The translations under genes were made by a program, and so were the position numbers. Positions 33,955-42,647 of a stretch of DNA of 64,000 bases are shown in pieces (position 1 is the stretch's first letter; every line of letters starts with the position of its first letter). The notes below the pieces were generated by a model. That model ran no database searches. It was not told the DNA's origin and worked only from the letters and a program-made list of their open reading frames with translations. The stretch is from Bdellovibrio sp. UBA4095 (GTDB lineage: Bacteria; Bdellovibrionota; Bdellovibrionia; Bdellovibrionales; Bdellovibrionaceae): contig DFXZ01000013.1 in the NCBI GenBank assembly GCA_002381805.1, positions 124,001 to 188,000 of the forward strand. Reading direction: 5' to 3'.

Positions 33955-33981
33955 GAACTAGGCAGGACCTCTGCCTAGTTC
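33955..33981 (+). terminator. Hairpin after the NlpC/P60-like gene
   Basis: A perfect 11-bp stem (GAACTAGGCAG/CTGCCTAGTTC, loop GACCT) lies 9 nt after the stop. No T-run follows, so termination strength is doubtful. Confidence 0.5.
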
Positions 33982-34088
33982 CATCCTGGGACCAACCACC
34001 AGATTTTTCACTTTTCTTTGTGCCTCTCCTAAAAATGTTCAGAATAATGACTAGGTTTTGAAGGACTCAAGACCAAGGAGAAAAAAAC

Positions 34089-34868
34089 ATGAAGTTAATG
34101 AATCATCTTGTGTTGGCCAGCATTGCAGTCACAGTCATGACGACCTCAACAGCTTTTGCGAAAAAAATGGATTCGAAAATAGTGGGTGGCGTTGAAGCCT
34201 CTATTGGCGAGTTTCCATACATTGTTTCACTTCAGAGTAGCAGCCATTTCTGTGCGGGCTCATTGATCAAGAAAAACTGGGTTTTGACAGCAGCACATTG
34301 TGTGCGCGGCGGAACAGTCAAAAAAATCGTGATCGGTCTGCATGATCAAAGAAATGCGACAAATGCCGAAGTCATCTTGCCAAAGCGTATTATTGCTCAT
34401 CCAGATTATAACTCTCGCACCATGGACTACGATTACGCTCTAATTGAACTAAAAGAAGATTCAGTACATACGCCAATCGCAATTAATGCAGCAGATTTCG
34501 AGATCCCAGATTCAGAAGCTGATGCTATTATGTCGACAACAGCTGGTTGGGGAGCGACGAAAGAAAGTTCGTATTCCCTTCCACCACTTCTTCAAAAAGT
34601 CGATGTTCCTTTGGTTTCAAACAAAGAATGTAATGTGAGCTATAAAAATGAAATCACAGATCGCATGATTTGTGCGGGTTATCCTCAGGGTGGTAAAGAC
34701 GCTTGCCAAGGTGATAGCGGTGGACCTCTTGTAGCACAAAGTGAGTCTGGAGAAACTTATCTTGTGGGTGTCGTTAGCTGGGGTCAGGGCTGCGCCCGTC
34801 CTAAATACTATGGCGTGTACTCTAAAGTAAGTGCCGTTGCTGACTGGATTAACGAAACAGCTCAGTAA
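34089..34868 (+). CDS. Secreted trypsin-like serine protease (S1 family, 259 aa)
   Basis: AAGGAG precedes the ATG. A signal peptide (to TAFA) and a short propeptide (KKMDSK) end at IVGG, the usual activation site. The triad is His70 in LTAAHC, Asp115 in DYALIEL and Ser210 in GDSGGP. Asp204 in KDACQGDSGG is the base of the S1 pocket, predicting cleavage after Lys or Arg. Six cysteines fit three disulphides. Secreted trypsin-like enzymes are abundant in Bdellovibrio, where they help digest prey proteins. It is a single gene with its own terminator. Confidence 0.95.
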   Translation: MKLMNHLVLASIAVTVMTTSTAFAKKMDSKIVGGVEASIGEFPYIVSLQSSSHFCAGSLIKKNWVLTAAHCVRGGTVKKIVIGLHDQRNATNAEVILPKRIIAHPDYNSRTMDYDYALIELKEDSVHTPIAINAADFEIPDSEADAIMSTTAGWGATKESSYSLPPLLQKVDVPLVSNKECNVSYKNEITDRMICAGYPQGGKDACQGDSGGPLVAQSESGETYLVGVVSWGQGCARPKYYGVYSKVSAVADWINETAQ

Positions 34869-34896
34869 TCTCTTTAAAAGTATAGCTGAGTAATAG

Positions 34897-34923
34897 GGGA
34901 GCCAATATTTGGCTCCCTTTTTT
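34897..34923 (+). terminator. Rho-independent terminator of the protease gene
   Basis: A perfect 9-bp stem GGGAGCCAA/TTGGCTCCC with loop TAT is followed by six T. Confidence 0.9.
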
Positions 34924-35064
34924 ATTTTTCAGCCAGCTCAATTATATCAGGGAATGGGGTGACAATATTTTGAACAGTTCGATAATTATTTCTGAAGGCC
35001 ATCATGGGCCTCGGATTGAAGCCTAGAAAGAGATAAATTCAGCCGTCTTGATACAGGAGAACCT

Positions 35065-35742
35065 ATGTTAACAAGAAATCAAGCGGCAGGTGTTCTAGCA
35101 GCCGTTGTCGTTCTGTCGGTCCTAATGAAAGTCACTTCATCAGACCTGGATTCTCAGACTTTACCTCATCAGCAAACCGATTCGAACGAAAGTTCGGTTT
35201 TTGGAATGGCCGAGTCCGTGCAGAAGTTTTTCTCTGGAAAGGCCACTGGCAATGGTGAGGATAAAGGTGATATTGCGGGAAGCCTACAGGCACTCGCTCC
35301 GAATTGGGACATTTCGCTTGCAGATAGCGATGCCGAACTCAGTCAAAAGCTTGATAGCTATGCATATGAACTGCAGGTTGAAGATCTATCAAGATATGTC
35401 TCTTTTTTGCAAAATACTGAGCACTCGCAAACGCATCGGTTGCTGGCATTAGAAGTCTTAAGTCGTTCTCGATTTGCAGTCCCTGCTTTGACAACCTTTT
35501 TAAAGGTTCCGTTCGAAGACCAAGGCAAACAAAGCTTCGAGGGGAGTCTTCGTGTAAATGCTCTAAGAAAGCTCGAAGATCAGTATAGCCCAGCAAAAGA
35601 AGAGCTATTGAAGGCATCAATGCTTGAAATCATTGAGAAACAGCAGGATCCGACGCTGAACTTCTTGAGCAAAATTGTTCTTAGTGGACTTCAAGAAAAG
35701 CCCGGTAAGCTTGCGCGGTTTATGGATAAGCTACTGGAATAG
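35065..35742 (+). CDS. Membrane-anchored or exported protein of unknown function (225 aa)
   Basis: AGGAGA precedes the ATG. One N-terminal hydrophobic segment (AAGVLAAVVVLSVLMKV) is followed by a Ser/Gln-rich linker and a helical domain (LQVEDLSRYVSFLQNTEHSQTHRLLALEVLSRS to FMDKLLE) that has the look of HEAT-like or other alpha-solenoid repeats. Not recognised. The next gene starts 11 nt downstream, so the two form an operon. Confidence 0.65.
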   Translation: MLTRNQAAGVLAAVVVLSVLMKVTSSDLDSQTLPHQQTDSNESSVFGMAESVQKFFSGKATGNGEDKGDIAGSLQALAPNWDISLADSDAELSQKLDSYAYELQVEDLSRYVSFLQNTEHSQTHRLLALEVLSRSRFAVPALTTFLKVPFEDQGKQSFEGSLRVNALRKLEDQYSPAKEELLKASMLEIIEKQQDPTLNFLSKIVLSGLQEKPGKLARFMDKLLE

Positions 35743-35753
35743 GTGAATGTAAA

Positions 35754-36158
35754 ATGAAAAGTTCTGCGCGGTATAGCTTCTTGATTATCATAATGTTAAG
35801 TCTCTTCTTTAGCTTGTCACAGTCTTTGGCGATGCAAAACTGCAGCTGTGTCGCAGATCCCTTCACAAAAAAATACATCTATTTTAAAAAGACCTGGTAT
35901 GGAACTAAGCGGAGCTGGACGTGTGTTTATAGTTGTCAGAACCTGCAGCAGGCGCGTTCACAAGTGCTGGGGACACATAAAGACTGGTATACGACGGACG
36001 ATGGCCTTGAGGGAATCTGCGATGGTTTGCACTATGTCAACATCTACAATACGTATCGTGGGGATTTCATCTGGAAGTATGATTCCGCTCGTTGGTTCGA
36101 TCCTGCGAAATCAACGGCCCCTGAATTAAAATCCTGGGCCGTTCAGAATTGTCGTTAA
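35754..36158 (+). CDS. Exported Cys-rich protein (134 aa)
   Basis: A signal peptide (IIIMLSLFFSLSQSLA) is followed by a mature domain of ~107 residues with six cysteines (QNCSCVAD, WTCVYSCQN, GICDGL, QNCR), probably three disulphides, and many aromatic residues. Not recognised. It is co-transcribed with the upstream gene and convergent with the GH3-type gene, whose stop codon abuts this one. Confidence 0.65.
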   Translation: MKSSARYSFLIIIMLSLFFSLSQSLAMQNCSCVADPFTKKYIYFKKTWYGTKRSWTCVYSCQNLQQARSQVLGTHKDWYTTDDGLEGICDGLHYVNIYNTYRGDFIWKYDSARWFDPAKSTAPELKSWAVQNCR

Positions 36159-37688
36159 CTAGTGAATCGAAAGACTTGTCTCTGAGGGTTCGATATGAGT
36201 CCTCATGAATTGCAGGTATTCCTCTGCTGTTTCGAACGTGGTTTTCATTTTAAATTGCCCCTTGTTCCGATGTGCTTCAAAGTAGCTTTGCAAAGATTCT
36301 GCATTTTTAACACAAACACGCATCGGACCCAGGACGCCGACACTGCGACAGTCGGCATAATCCAGGTTCAGTTGCTGCATTTCTTCATCAAGAATTTTTT
36401 CAAGAGTGTCTTGGTCTGCCGTGCTGTGGGACGGGGAAAAGAGGGTCCACAGATAGTGAGTGCATCCGTCTTTTTCTGAAGGAGAAAGAAAGAAATGGCG
36501 AAGATCTATGTTAGTTCTTTGTTTGGTTTTTAGGAAGCAATCTAAAATCTCCTCATTACTGACTTTTTCAGCAGCGAGATTCATACCGGTACTCTTTCGC
36601 CCTACGAATTCAAAGACAAGGTCGCCATCAATCTCGTCAAAAACTATGACATCCTTCATCGCATAATGGATAAGTCCATTGGGACCTCCAATATTTAGAT
36701 AGTAAGGAACACCCAGTTGAACTTCGTGTAAGCCGATGTTCTGGCAGCTGCCTTCTGTCGGGGTGAAAGTATAAAGCAGGTCCGGATTTAAAAAGTAGCG
36801 CTGGCGTCCATTTTGATATTTGTCATAAGGAAGTCCGATTGCAGCTTCGGTAGCAGCATAGACTCCGTAGTAGTTTAATTCATGCCCCATAAGCCGATCG
36901 ATGCGATCCTGATATTGTTTAATTGGAGTCGCAGCATAGATGAAGACCTTCAGATTCGGCCAAATTTCTTTGATCGTCTTTTTACCCGTTTTTTTAAGGA
37001 CGGCCTCAAAGATACTGATGAGATAAGTTGGAATGCCGCTGACGACTTGAATATCTTGTTGAAGACAGTCTTGAATCAAAAGCTCGATCTTTTGGTCCCA
37101 ATTAGAGATCGCCAGGATCTCTCGCGATGGAAAGGTATTCTTAGACAGGGCCTTTGGCATGCGCGTGCTCAAGATCCCTGAGATATAACCGAATTTGAAA
37201 CCGTTTTCTGAATAAAGATAGGGATCTGATCCAAACGTCAATCTGGGGGCCGTCAGAAAGTTGACCTGTGGCTCTAATTGACTTAAGCGGCTGGCCACAC
37301 GTTTTTGCGCTCTTAAAAAGATCGAAATCATCGTTTCGTTGTAGGGGATTCTCTTCGAATCCTTGCCGGATGTTCCGGATGATAGACCAAAATATTCTGC
37401 CTCGTCTTTAAAAAGAATATTCTTGTGTCCCGAAGCGAGCATCTCCACATAAGGTTCATATTGATCATAGCCGAACACGGGCACGTGATTGACATATTGA
37501 TCGTAAGAATGGATATGTGCCAAGCGAAGGTCTTTGTAGATGCGAGTGCCCTGCATGGCTCTCTTCATTTTCTTAAAATTGGTCTCCTGTCGAACTTGCA
37601 TATCTTGACGCTTGATAGTCATGTTGTTCGCGTAGGTTTGCAGATACTTATTGCCCAAGACATTGACGACTGAATGTACCAAGTTCAT
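36159..37688 (-). CDS. GH3-type acyl-adenylate-forming enzyme (509 aa)
   Basis: The ATP-binding motif I is FGLSSGTSGKDSKRIPY, motif II is NYYGVYAATEAAIGLPYD, and a motif III-like DVIVFDEIDGDLVFEFVGRKS follows. The order and length match the GH3 auxin-responsive family, which adenylates a carboxylic acid and couples it to an amino acid. Bacterial members are found in many phyla with unknown substrates. There are no signal or membrane segments. It is divergent from a TetR-type regulator gene, with a duplicated operator-like sequence in between, which suggests control by that regulator. Confidence 0.88.
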   Translation of the reverse strand: MNLVHSVVNVLGNKYLQTYANNMTIKRQDMQVRQETNFKKMKRAMQGTRIYKDLRLAHIHSYDQYVNHVPVFGYDQYEPYVEMLASGHKNILFKDEAEYFGLSSGTSGKDSKRIPYNETMISIFLRAQKRVASRLSQLEPQVNFLTAPRLTFGSDPYLYSENGFKFGYISGILSTRMPKALSKNTFPSREILAISNWDQKIELLIQDCLQQDIQVVSGIPTYLISIFEAVLKKTGKKTIKEIWPNLKVFIYAATPIKQYQDRIDRLMGHELNYYGVYAATEAAIGLPYDKYQNGRQRYFLNPDLLYTFTPTEGSCQNIGLHEVQLGVPYYLNIGGPNGLIHYAMKDVIVFDEIDGDLVFEFVGRKSTGMNLAAEKVSNEEILDCFLKTKQRTNIDLRHFFLSPSEKDGCTHYLWTLFSPSHSTADQDTLEKILDEEMQQLNLDYADCRSVGVLGPMRVCVKNAESLQSYFEAHRNKGQFKMKTTFETAEEYLQFMRTHIEPSETSLSIH

Positions 37689-37751
37689 AACGATCTCCTT
37701 TGTTATGGAGCTAAATCTATTCAGTGTGAGCCAGATTGTCTTTATAACCCA

Positions 37752-37820
37752 TTGACAGATCTAAGGAATTTCTGTCCAAGTGGGCATCTTTGATTGACAG
37801 CTCTGAAGGAATCTTGTCAA
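37752..37820. promoter_or_regulatory. Tandem operator-like repeats between the GH3 and TetR genes
   Basis: Two similar units start at 37752 (TTGACAGATCTAAGGAAT then TTCTGTC) and 37794 (TTGACAGCTCTGAAGGAAT then CTTGTCAA), 42 bp apart or about four helical turns. Each has inverted arms (GACAGA/TCTGTC and TTGACA/TGTCAA). The second unit ends 9 nt before the regulator start codon. They are good candidates for sites bound by the TetR-type protein. Confidence 0.5.
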
Positions 37821-37829
37821 ACTTCTGCC

Positions 37830-38330
37830 ATGTCGCAATCAAAAGACGAAATCTATTTTGCGGTCTGCAATTCGATACTCAAGTACGAAGCAGAAAAAGG
37901 CCACCTCCAGTGGACTCTTTCTGATATATCTCGAGATTCTTCCATCACTCGGTCGCTGATTTATTATTACTTTGGCAAAGAGAAAACAACTGTTCTGGAA
38001 GAGGCTTATAAATTTATTATTTCAAAGTTTTTTGATATCGAGCGCACGAAAACAATGGGCATTCAAGAACGCCTAAAAACGATATTGCAAGATTTGCAGC
38101 ACATGCCTTATCTTTTCGTTCTCTACTATCTTCAGAAGAACAAAGATGGTGATTTTGGCAGAATGATCAAGGAAGCAGAACGACTCTTACTGTTGGCCAT
38201 GAAGCGTGAATTTCCAGACCTAACGGACCTGCAGATTCTGGAAATTTATCTTAAAGAACTAGGCGCCATCGCTTACCAAGTACCACCGGATCAGGTGAAA
38301 TTTCTGTTTTCCGAATATATCAAAGCCTAG
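37830..38330 (+). CDS. TetR-type transcriptional regulator (166 aa)
   Basis: Residues ~5-55 (DEIYFAVCNSILKYEAEKGHLQWTLSDISRDSSITRSLIYYYFGKEKTTVLEEAYKF) form the TetR helix-turn-helix. Here SLIYYYFGKEK is the usual recognition helix and turn. The C-terminal helical domain would sense a ligand. ATG 37830 is chosen because it starts the regulator fold directly, although the frame is open to 37794. It faces the GH3 gene and probably represses it and itself through the repeats in the shared region. Confidence 0.85.
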   Translation: MSQSKDEIYFAVCNSILKYEAEKGHLQWTLSDISRDSSITRSLIYYYFGKEKTTVLEEAYKFIISKFFDIERTKTMGIQERLKTILQDLQHMPYLFVLYYLQKNKDGDFGRMIKEAERLLLLAMKREFPDLTDLQILEIYLKELGAIAYQVPPDQVKFLFSEYIKA

Positions 38331-38500
38331 TCTTTGAAGAATTCTCATCAATAAACGGTTAAGAGATACTCAGGCATCCGAGGTATCCTGTCATTTTTTA
38401 ATGAAATGCTCACTAAACGGGGCCAGATTTTTAAGAGGTTCTTGCTGATCGAGCGGGCAGCCTTCAATATTACAAACAGAAGTACGATGTTGGAGGACCT

Positions 38501-38770
38501 GTGGTCGCGGACGTTCTTGATCAAACTGAAGTAAGAAAAAAAATTGGCGATATTTTAGGTAGCATTGTCAGAGAAATGACTTCGGCAGTGGAAGTTGAAG
38601 TGAGCTTTGCTATGGGTGAAAAAACGACGATCTATAAAGTCAGTGTGCCCCAGGAGTGTCGCGGCAAACTGATCGGTGCGCAAGGTAAGAATATTACATC
38701 ACTGCGCAATCTTGTCGGAGCTATGGCAGGAAACCACGGATTTCGAGCGATCATAGAACTAGTCGTTTAA
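38501..38770 (+). CDS. KH-domain RNA-binding protein (89 aa)
   Basis: A GTG start is preceded by TTGGAGGACCT. The C-terminal part is a single KH domain with KLIGAQGKNITSLRNLVGAMA, containing the G-x-x-G loop (GAQGKN). Size and sequence resemble KhpA-like proteins, which bind RNA and work with KhpB in other bacteria. The first 40 residues form an extra helical and beta section (VRKKIGDILGSIVREM). It is a single gene with a hairpin downstream. Confidence 0.8.
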   Translation: MVADVLDQTEVRKKIGDILGSIVREMTSAVEVEVSFAMGEKTTIYKVSVPQECRGKLIGAQGKNITSLRNLVGAMAGNHGFRAIIELVV

Positions 38771-38784
38771 AAGTTAGAGTTAAA

Positions 38785-38814
38785 GGCAAGGGCATTTCTA
38801 AAAAAGCTCTTGCC
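38785..38814. terminator. Hairpin between convergent KH and gltS genes
   Basis: The stem GGCAAGGGC/GCTCTTGCC has nine pairs, one of them G.T, and an A-rich loop. No strong T-run is present on either strand. Confidence 0.45.
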
Positions 38815-38833
38815 GAAAAATCTTGTCGCCGTT

Positions 38834-40012
38834 CTATAGGTAGTTAAGGCACAAAGTTATAAGTGCCGCATTGATAAAATCAATAAAACAAGCTCCGACC
38901 AAAGGCACTACTAGAAAAGCACGCGGTGCTGAGCCATAACGATCCACGAGAGCTGACATATTTGCCATGGCATTCGCTGTTGTGCCCATCATAAATCCAA
39001 CATAACCCGCACTAGTGACTGCGGAGTCATAGTCTTTCCCGCTGTACCAGAACGAGGGGCCAATGGCGATCAAGGCAACAAGCACGGTTTGTAGGCTTAG
39101 GAAGATTAAAATTGGCAGAGCTGCATTTTTAAGTTCCTCTAAGCGCAGAGACATAATTGCCATCGCAATAAAAAGCGTCAGCGCCACTTGCCCAATCTCT
39201 TCGATCCAATCGGAACTGATTTTGAAGGTGGGGCGAATATCTTCGATATTTCGCACAACTGCCGCAATAATCATTGATCCTATATAAATTGGAAGAGTCA
39301 CACCCAAGTCGTTAATCCAAGAGCTTAAGGCTGTACCTAGGCCCATGATTAAAGTGAGTGCCAAAATATGCAAAAGGAGATCTCGATTGGGAAATGATTT
39401 TAACAATGTGACCTGATCAGAAGAAGGGGTTTCTTTTGATTTTGGATAGGTCAAATTCTTTTTTTGAATAAGATAGGTTGCAAGTGGAGTTCCCACCAAA
39501 CCACCTAGCAAGATGCCACCCATCGCTGACGTTAAGCCTATGACTGACGCTCCTTTAATCCCTGCGGCTTCAAAGGCAGGACCGAATGCGAGTGCTGTAC
39601 CGGGGCCTCCCACTAAAGCTACAGTACCCGTGAGGACTCCCATCAATGGTGGAAGATCCATCGCGAGTGCCGCGCCAACTCCGGCGCCGATCTGCAACAG
39701 AAGTCCGATGACTGCAAGAATCAGAAACAGGACAACCGCACGGCCTCCTTCTTTTAGTAGGCGAAAGGAAGCGGAATATCCAATAGAGGCAAAGAATGCA
39801 ATCATCAGTCCTTGCTCCGCAGCTTTGTCGAACGTGATTTCAAAAATATTGTTGGTTTTTAAAAGAGCCAACACGGCTGCGACCAAGAAACCTGCAATGA
39901 CAGGTGAAGGAAGGTTGTACTTCATTATAAACGGAAGTCTTGTTCGAAGATAACGGCCAAGGTAAACCACAGCCGCAGTGAATGCGAGAGTTTGTATTGC
40001 GTTTAAAGTCAT
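38834..40012 (-). CDS. gltS: Sodium/glutamate symporter (GltS family, 392 aa)
   Basis: About ten membrane segments are seen. The two inverted repeats carry the typical glycine-rich re-entrant motifs (GVLTGTVALVGGPGTALAFGPAFEAAG and AGYVGFMMGTTANAMANMSALV). The N-terminal LGRYLRTRLPFIMKYNLPSPVIAGFL is a GltS hallmark. It takes up glutamate with sodium across the inner membrane. The length is close to the E. coli protein (~400 aa). It is the last gene of a minus-strand run after the ZIP transporter (46-nt gap). Confidence 0.93.
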   Translation of the reverse strand: MTLNAIQTLAFTAAVVYLGRYLRTRLPFIMKYNLPSPVIAGFLVAAVLALLKTNNIFEITFDKAAEQGLMIAFFASIGYSASFRLLKEGGRAVVLFLILAVIGLLLQIGAGVGAALAMDLPPLMGVLTGTVALVGGPGTALAFGPAFEAAGIKGASVIGLTSAMGGILLGGLVGTPLATYLIQKKNLTYPKSKETPSSDQVTLLKSFPNRDLLLHILALTLIMGLGTALSSWINDLGVTLPIYIGSMIIAAVVRNIEDIRPTFKISSDWIEEIGQVALTLFIAMAIMSLRLEELKNAALPILIFLSLQTVLVALIAIGPSFWYSGKDYDSAVTSAGYVGFMMGTTANAMANMSALVDRYGSAPRAFLVVPLVGACFIDFINAALITLCLNYL

Positions 40013-40058
40013 AATGGCAGGCTAACGTGACTTTAGGCGGGTGTCCAGCTTGCTGGGT

Positions 40059-40802
40059 CTAGAAATCGGCGAAGATCCAATTCATAAGAAGTACGGAAAA
40101 CACTCCAAGTAAAAACTCCTTGCGTAGCAGGTAAGTCATCCGCGTTTCCCCAACCTTCACATAAATTTCTTCAAGGGTCACGCTGATCATCGCGCCACCG
40201 GCGAGAGCCAGAATGAGTGGTAAATAGGACGATGCGAGGGTATTAAAGAGTCCGCCCAGGGTGCCTCCCAAGACTTCCATCAATCCTGTCACGACGGCTC
40301 CTAAGAAAGCTCGTGGGCGCGAAAGCCCGATGGACAAGAAAGCGGCGGCAGTGGCCAAACCTTCTGGAAAATTTTGAAAGACAATGGCACCGACGACAGT
40401 CCACCCATTGGCCAATCCTTCTGCGCTAAGTGCGGCACCGGAAGCGAGTCCTTCCGGGAAGTTATGCAGCATCATAGCAATAACAAATAGCCAAGCTCGC
40501 CGATGATTTTGATGGGTTTGCGGAGAAAACTTGTGAAGCATGCGACTTAGAAAATAAATCGCTACGATGCCCAGAGCGAGGGCTAAACTGACATGAAGAG
40601 GACGATCGGAAGTAACATAGGCAGGACCAATCAAATTGAAAGAAGCTGCTGCCAACATCATTCCGATAGCAAAATCTAAATTCAGAATTTTCCAGGGATT
40701 CCAGGCGGATTTGGATTCCTTCTTAAAGATCGGCAAAGCGCCAATGCTTGTTGAAAGCCCGGTGATTAAACCTGCGATGAGGCCCCACCAGGTGTTATTC
40801 AT
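40059..40802 (-). CDS. ZIP family metal transporter (247 aa)
   Basis: Eight membrane segments are likely. The metal-binding helices read MMLHNFPEGLASGAAL and VFQNFPEGLATAAAFL, the HNFPEG/NFPEG signature of ZIP transporters. The protein imports zinc or a similar divalent metal. A His-rich loop (HKFSPQTHQNHRR) lies before the first motif, as in other family members. It starts 14 nt after the CsbD-like gene, so it belongs to the OmpA lipoprotein-CsbD-ZIP-GltS run. Confidence 0.92.
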   Translation of the reverse strand: MNNTWWGLIAGLITGLSTSIGALPIFKKESKSAWNPWKILNLDFAIGMMLAAASFNLIGPAYVTSDRPLHVSLALALGIVAIYFLSRMLHKFSPQTHQNHRRAWLFVIAMMLHNFPEGLASGAALSAEGLANGWTVVGAIVFQNFPEGLATAAAFLSIGLSRPRAFLGAVVTGLMEVLGGTLGGLFNTLASSYLPLILALAGGAMISVTLEEIYVKVGETRMTYLLRKEFLLGVFSVLLMNWIFADF

Positions 40803-40816
40803 CTGCAGGCCTTGCG

Positions 40817-41131
40817 CTAGCGTCGTTCAGGAGGCGATGGAGGAGACTTTGGTTTGCGAGGTCGCAACTCCAGGATTCGCGGGGGCTTTTCTTCCTGCGG
40901 AACGGGTTCTTGCTGCTTGGGTTCATCAAAGAGTCTGTAGCGGGAGGCGATCTCCGCATATCGTTCGCTGGCGTCATCAATCGCCAGGCCCACTTTTTTT
41001 TCCAGAAGCTCAGCAATGGATCGCTCATTTCCTTTTGTTTGCTCGAGTTCATGGTCCGTGAGTTCCTTCCAGCGATTCATCATCTCTTTTTTGATTTCTT
41101 GCCAGCTTTGTCCTGGAATAAAGGGATTCAT
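40817..41131 (-). CDS. CsbD-like stress protein with Pro/Arg-rich tail (104 aa)
   Basis: The N-terminal 60 residues (SWQEIKKEMMNRWKELTDHELEQTKGNERSIAELLEKKVG) follow the CsbD pattern W-x-x-x-K...W-x-x-LTD-x-EL...KG. Members are small helical stress-induced proteins. The C-terminal 35 residues are an unusual proline/arginine/glutamate tail (EEKPPRILELRPRKPKSPPSPPERR) not found in typical CsbD. The gene lies 17 nt after the OmpA lipoprotein gene. Confidence 0.8.
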   Translation of the reverse strand: MNPFIPGQSWQEIKKEMMNRWKELTDHELEQTKGNERSIAELLEKKVGLAIDDASERYAEIASRYRLFDEPKQQEPVPQEEKPPRILELRPRKPKSPPSPPERR

Positions 41132-41148
41132 AGAGCGCCTCCTAGAGT

Positions 41149-42510
41149 TTATTCAAGTGTTGATTCGACAATCAAGTCGACACGACGATTTTGTGCTCTG
41201 CCGTAGGAAGTTTTATTGTTGGCGATGGGCTCCTCTTTACCTTTTCCGACGGAATCAACTTGTTCCGGAGCGAACGTCCCTTTTTTAACGAAATAATCTT
41301 TCACCGCTCGGGCGCGCAATTCTGAAAGGACCTCGTTCATTTCGGGATTGCCCGTTCCATCGGTGTGTCCCTCTACTGTAATTTTGGTCGGTTTGATTTC
41401 CATAAGTGCCGCATCGACTTTTTCCAAGAGAGCCTGGTTTTTTGGGCCGAGGCTGGCTTTGTTCGTAGGGAATTGCAGTGCTTTCAAGCGAATCATCACT
41501 TTGTCGTTCTCGACATAAACCTCTGCTTCATTCGGTTTGAATTTATCGCGAATTTTATCAGCTTGTTCGATCAGTTGTTTGGACTTTACCAACTCAGTCT
41601 GTTGCAGTGCGAGGGCTCGTCGTTGGCGCTCCATTTCGTCGAGCTGCTCCTTGGACTGCTCAAGCTGTCCCTCGGCGGTTTGACTTTCTGACTTGAGGTT
41701 GCTGATCATGCGCTTTTGTTGTTCGGCGGTCAGAACAAGGTCTTCCGTGTTACCGGCCATCACCAATCGGTTCACTTCCAGGAGATGTTCGGACTCTTTG
41801 GTGGCATCCTCGGCGGCACGACTTATTGCCGTCAGATTTCGAGGGTCAGCTTGGATGACTCTTTCGGCATTTCGGAATTTAAGCAAAGCAAGTTGGTAGG
41901 TCTTGGGAGCGCGTTGATCAGCAAGATCGCGGCGAGCAGTTTTGATATTCTCCTCCGCGCGGCTTAGTGCTGATTTCCGGACGGAGTTAAGCTCGAGCTT
42001 TTTATATGTCTCGATCAATTGAGCGGTTCTTTTCTCTGCAGGTTGGAGGTTGCCTTTTTCAATTGCTTCAGTCACATCCTGAGTTTCTCTTTCAACTTTG
42101 TTCCATTCTTTTGGATAAACGCGAGGGGCACCGGCGCGCAGGGCTCCGGCCCGTGCATCGGTCAGATGCTTTGTGCTGGCCTTGGCAATTTCACCTTTGG
42201 CCTCCGCTTCCGTTAGCCAAGCTCTAGAGATTGCAACCTGTGACAGGATGTCTTGATTACTTTCTTTGTTAGAGCTGCGCATTTTTTTCGCCTTCTCGAG
42301 CGATTTTTTTGCGTCCGCATAGTTGTTTGGAGAGAGGATGTCAATTTGCCGCGTTTGCGCGTCTTGCAACATCTCCTCGGTACGATCGATCGTCGTCGTC
42401 GGATCAGCGGAATTGGCGATGGGCTCGACTCTTGGAGGTTTATTAGCGCAACCGATATAGGCCCAAGATAAAAAGAAAGCCACAAAGAGCTTCATAGCAA
42501 AGGTCGACAT
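41149..42510 (-). CDS. OmpA-family lipoprotein with long coiled-coil domain (453 aa)
   Basis: GGAGG precedes ATG 42510. The lipobox is WAYIGCAN. Residues ~40-310 are highly charged helix (DUF4398-like, with Ala/Glu/Lys/Gln heptads) that could span much of the periplasm. The C-terminal ~120 residues are an OmpA peptidoglycan-binding domain with ITVEGHTDGTGNPEMNEVLSELRARAVKDYF and YGRAQNRRVDLIVE. The protein would link the outer membrane to peptidoglycan. It is first in a four-gene run. Confidence 0.9.
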   Translation of the reverse strand: MSTFAMKLFVAFFLSWAYIGCANKPPRVEPIANSADPTTTIDRTEEMLQDAQTRQIDILSPNNYADAKKSLEKAKKMRSSNKESNQDILSQVAISRAWLTEAEAKGEIAKASTKHLTDARAGALRAGAPRVYPKEWNKVERETQDVTEAIEKGNLQPAEKRTAQLIETYKKLELNSVRKSALSRAEENIKTARRDLADQRAPKTYQLALLKFRNAERVIQADPRNLTAISRAAEDATKESEHLLEVNRLVMAGNTEDLVLTAEQQKRMISNLKSESQTAEGQLEQSKEQLDEMERQRRALALQQTELVKSKQLIEQADKIRDKFKPNEAEVYVENDKVMIRLKALQFPTNKASLGPKNQALLEKVDAALMEIKPTKITVEGHTDGTGNPEMNEVLSELRARAVKDYFVKKGTFAPEQVDSVGKGKEEPIANNKTSYGRAQNRRVDLIVESTLE

Positions 42511-42576
42511 AGATCCTCCCTGGTGAATACTCTATAAATAAACCTTCAAGCCAGGGGTCACAATCGAAAGGAAGAA

Positions 42577-42619
42577 AAAAGACTTTGAGCTCTGTAGCTT
42601 GGCAAGTAAGAGCTCAAAG
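42577..42619 (-). terminator. Terminator of the outer-membrane protein gene
   Basis: Reading the minus strand, the perfect 11-bp stem CTTTGAGCTCT/AGAGCTCAAAG with a 15-nt loop is followed by TCTTTTTTC. Confidence 0.8.
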
Positions 42620-42647
42620 ATTGGGTCAGCAGATGTGAAAGGACAAA

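Noticed and set aside
40795..41052. 85-codon minus-strand frame overlapping the CsbD-like gene
   Set aside because: It is out of frame with the CsbD-like ORF, which has a family match and fits the operon spacing.
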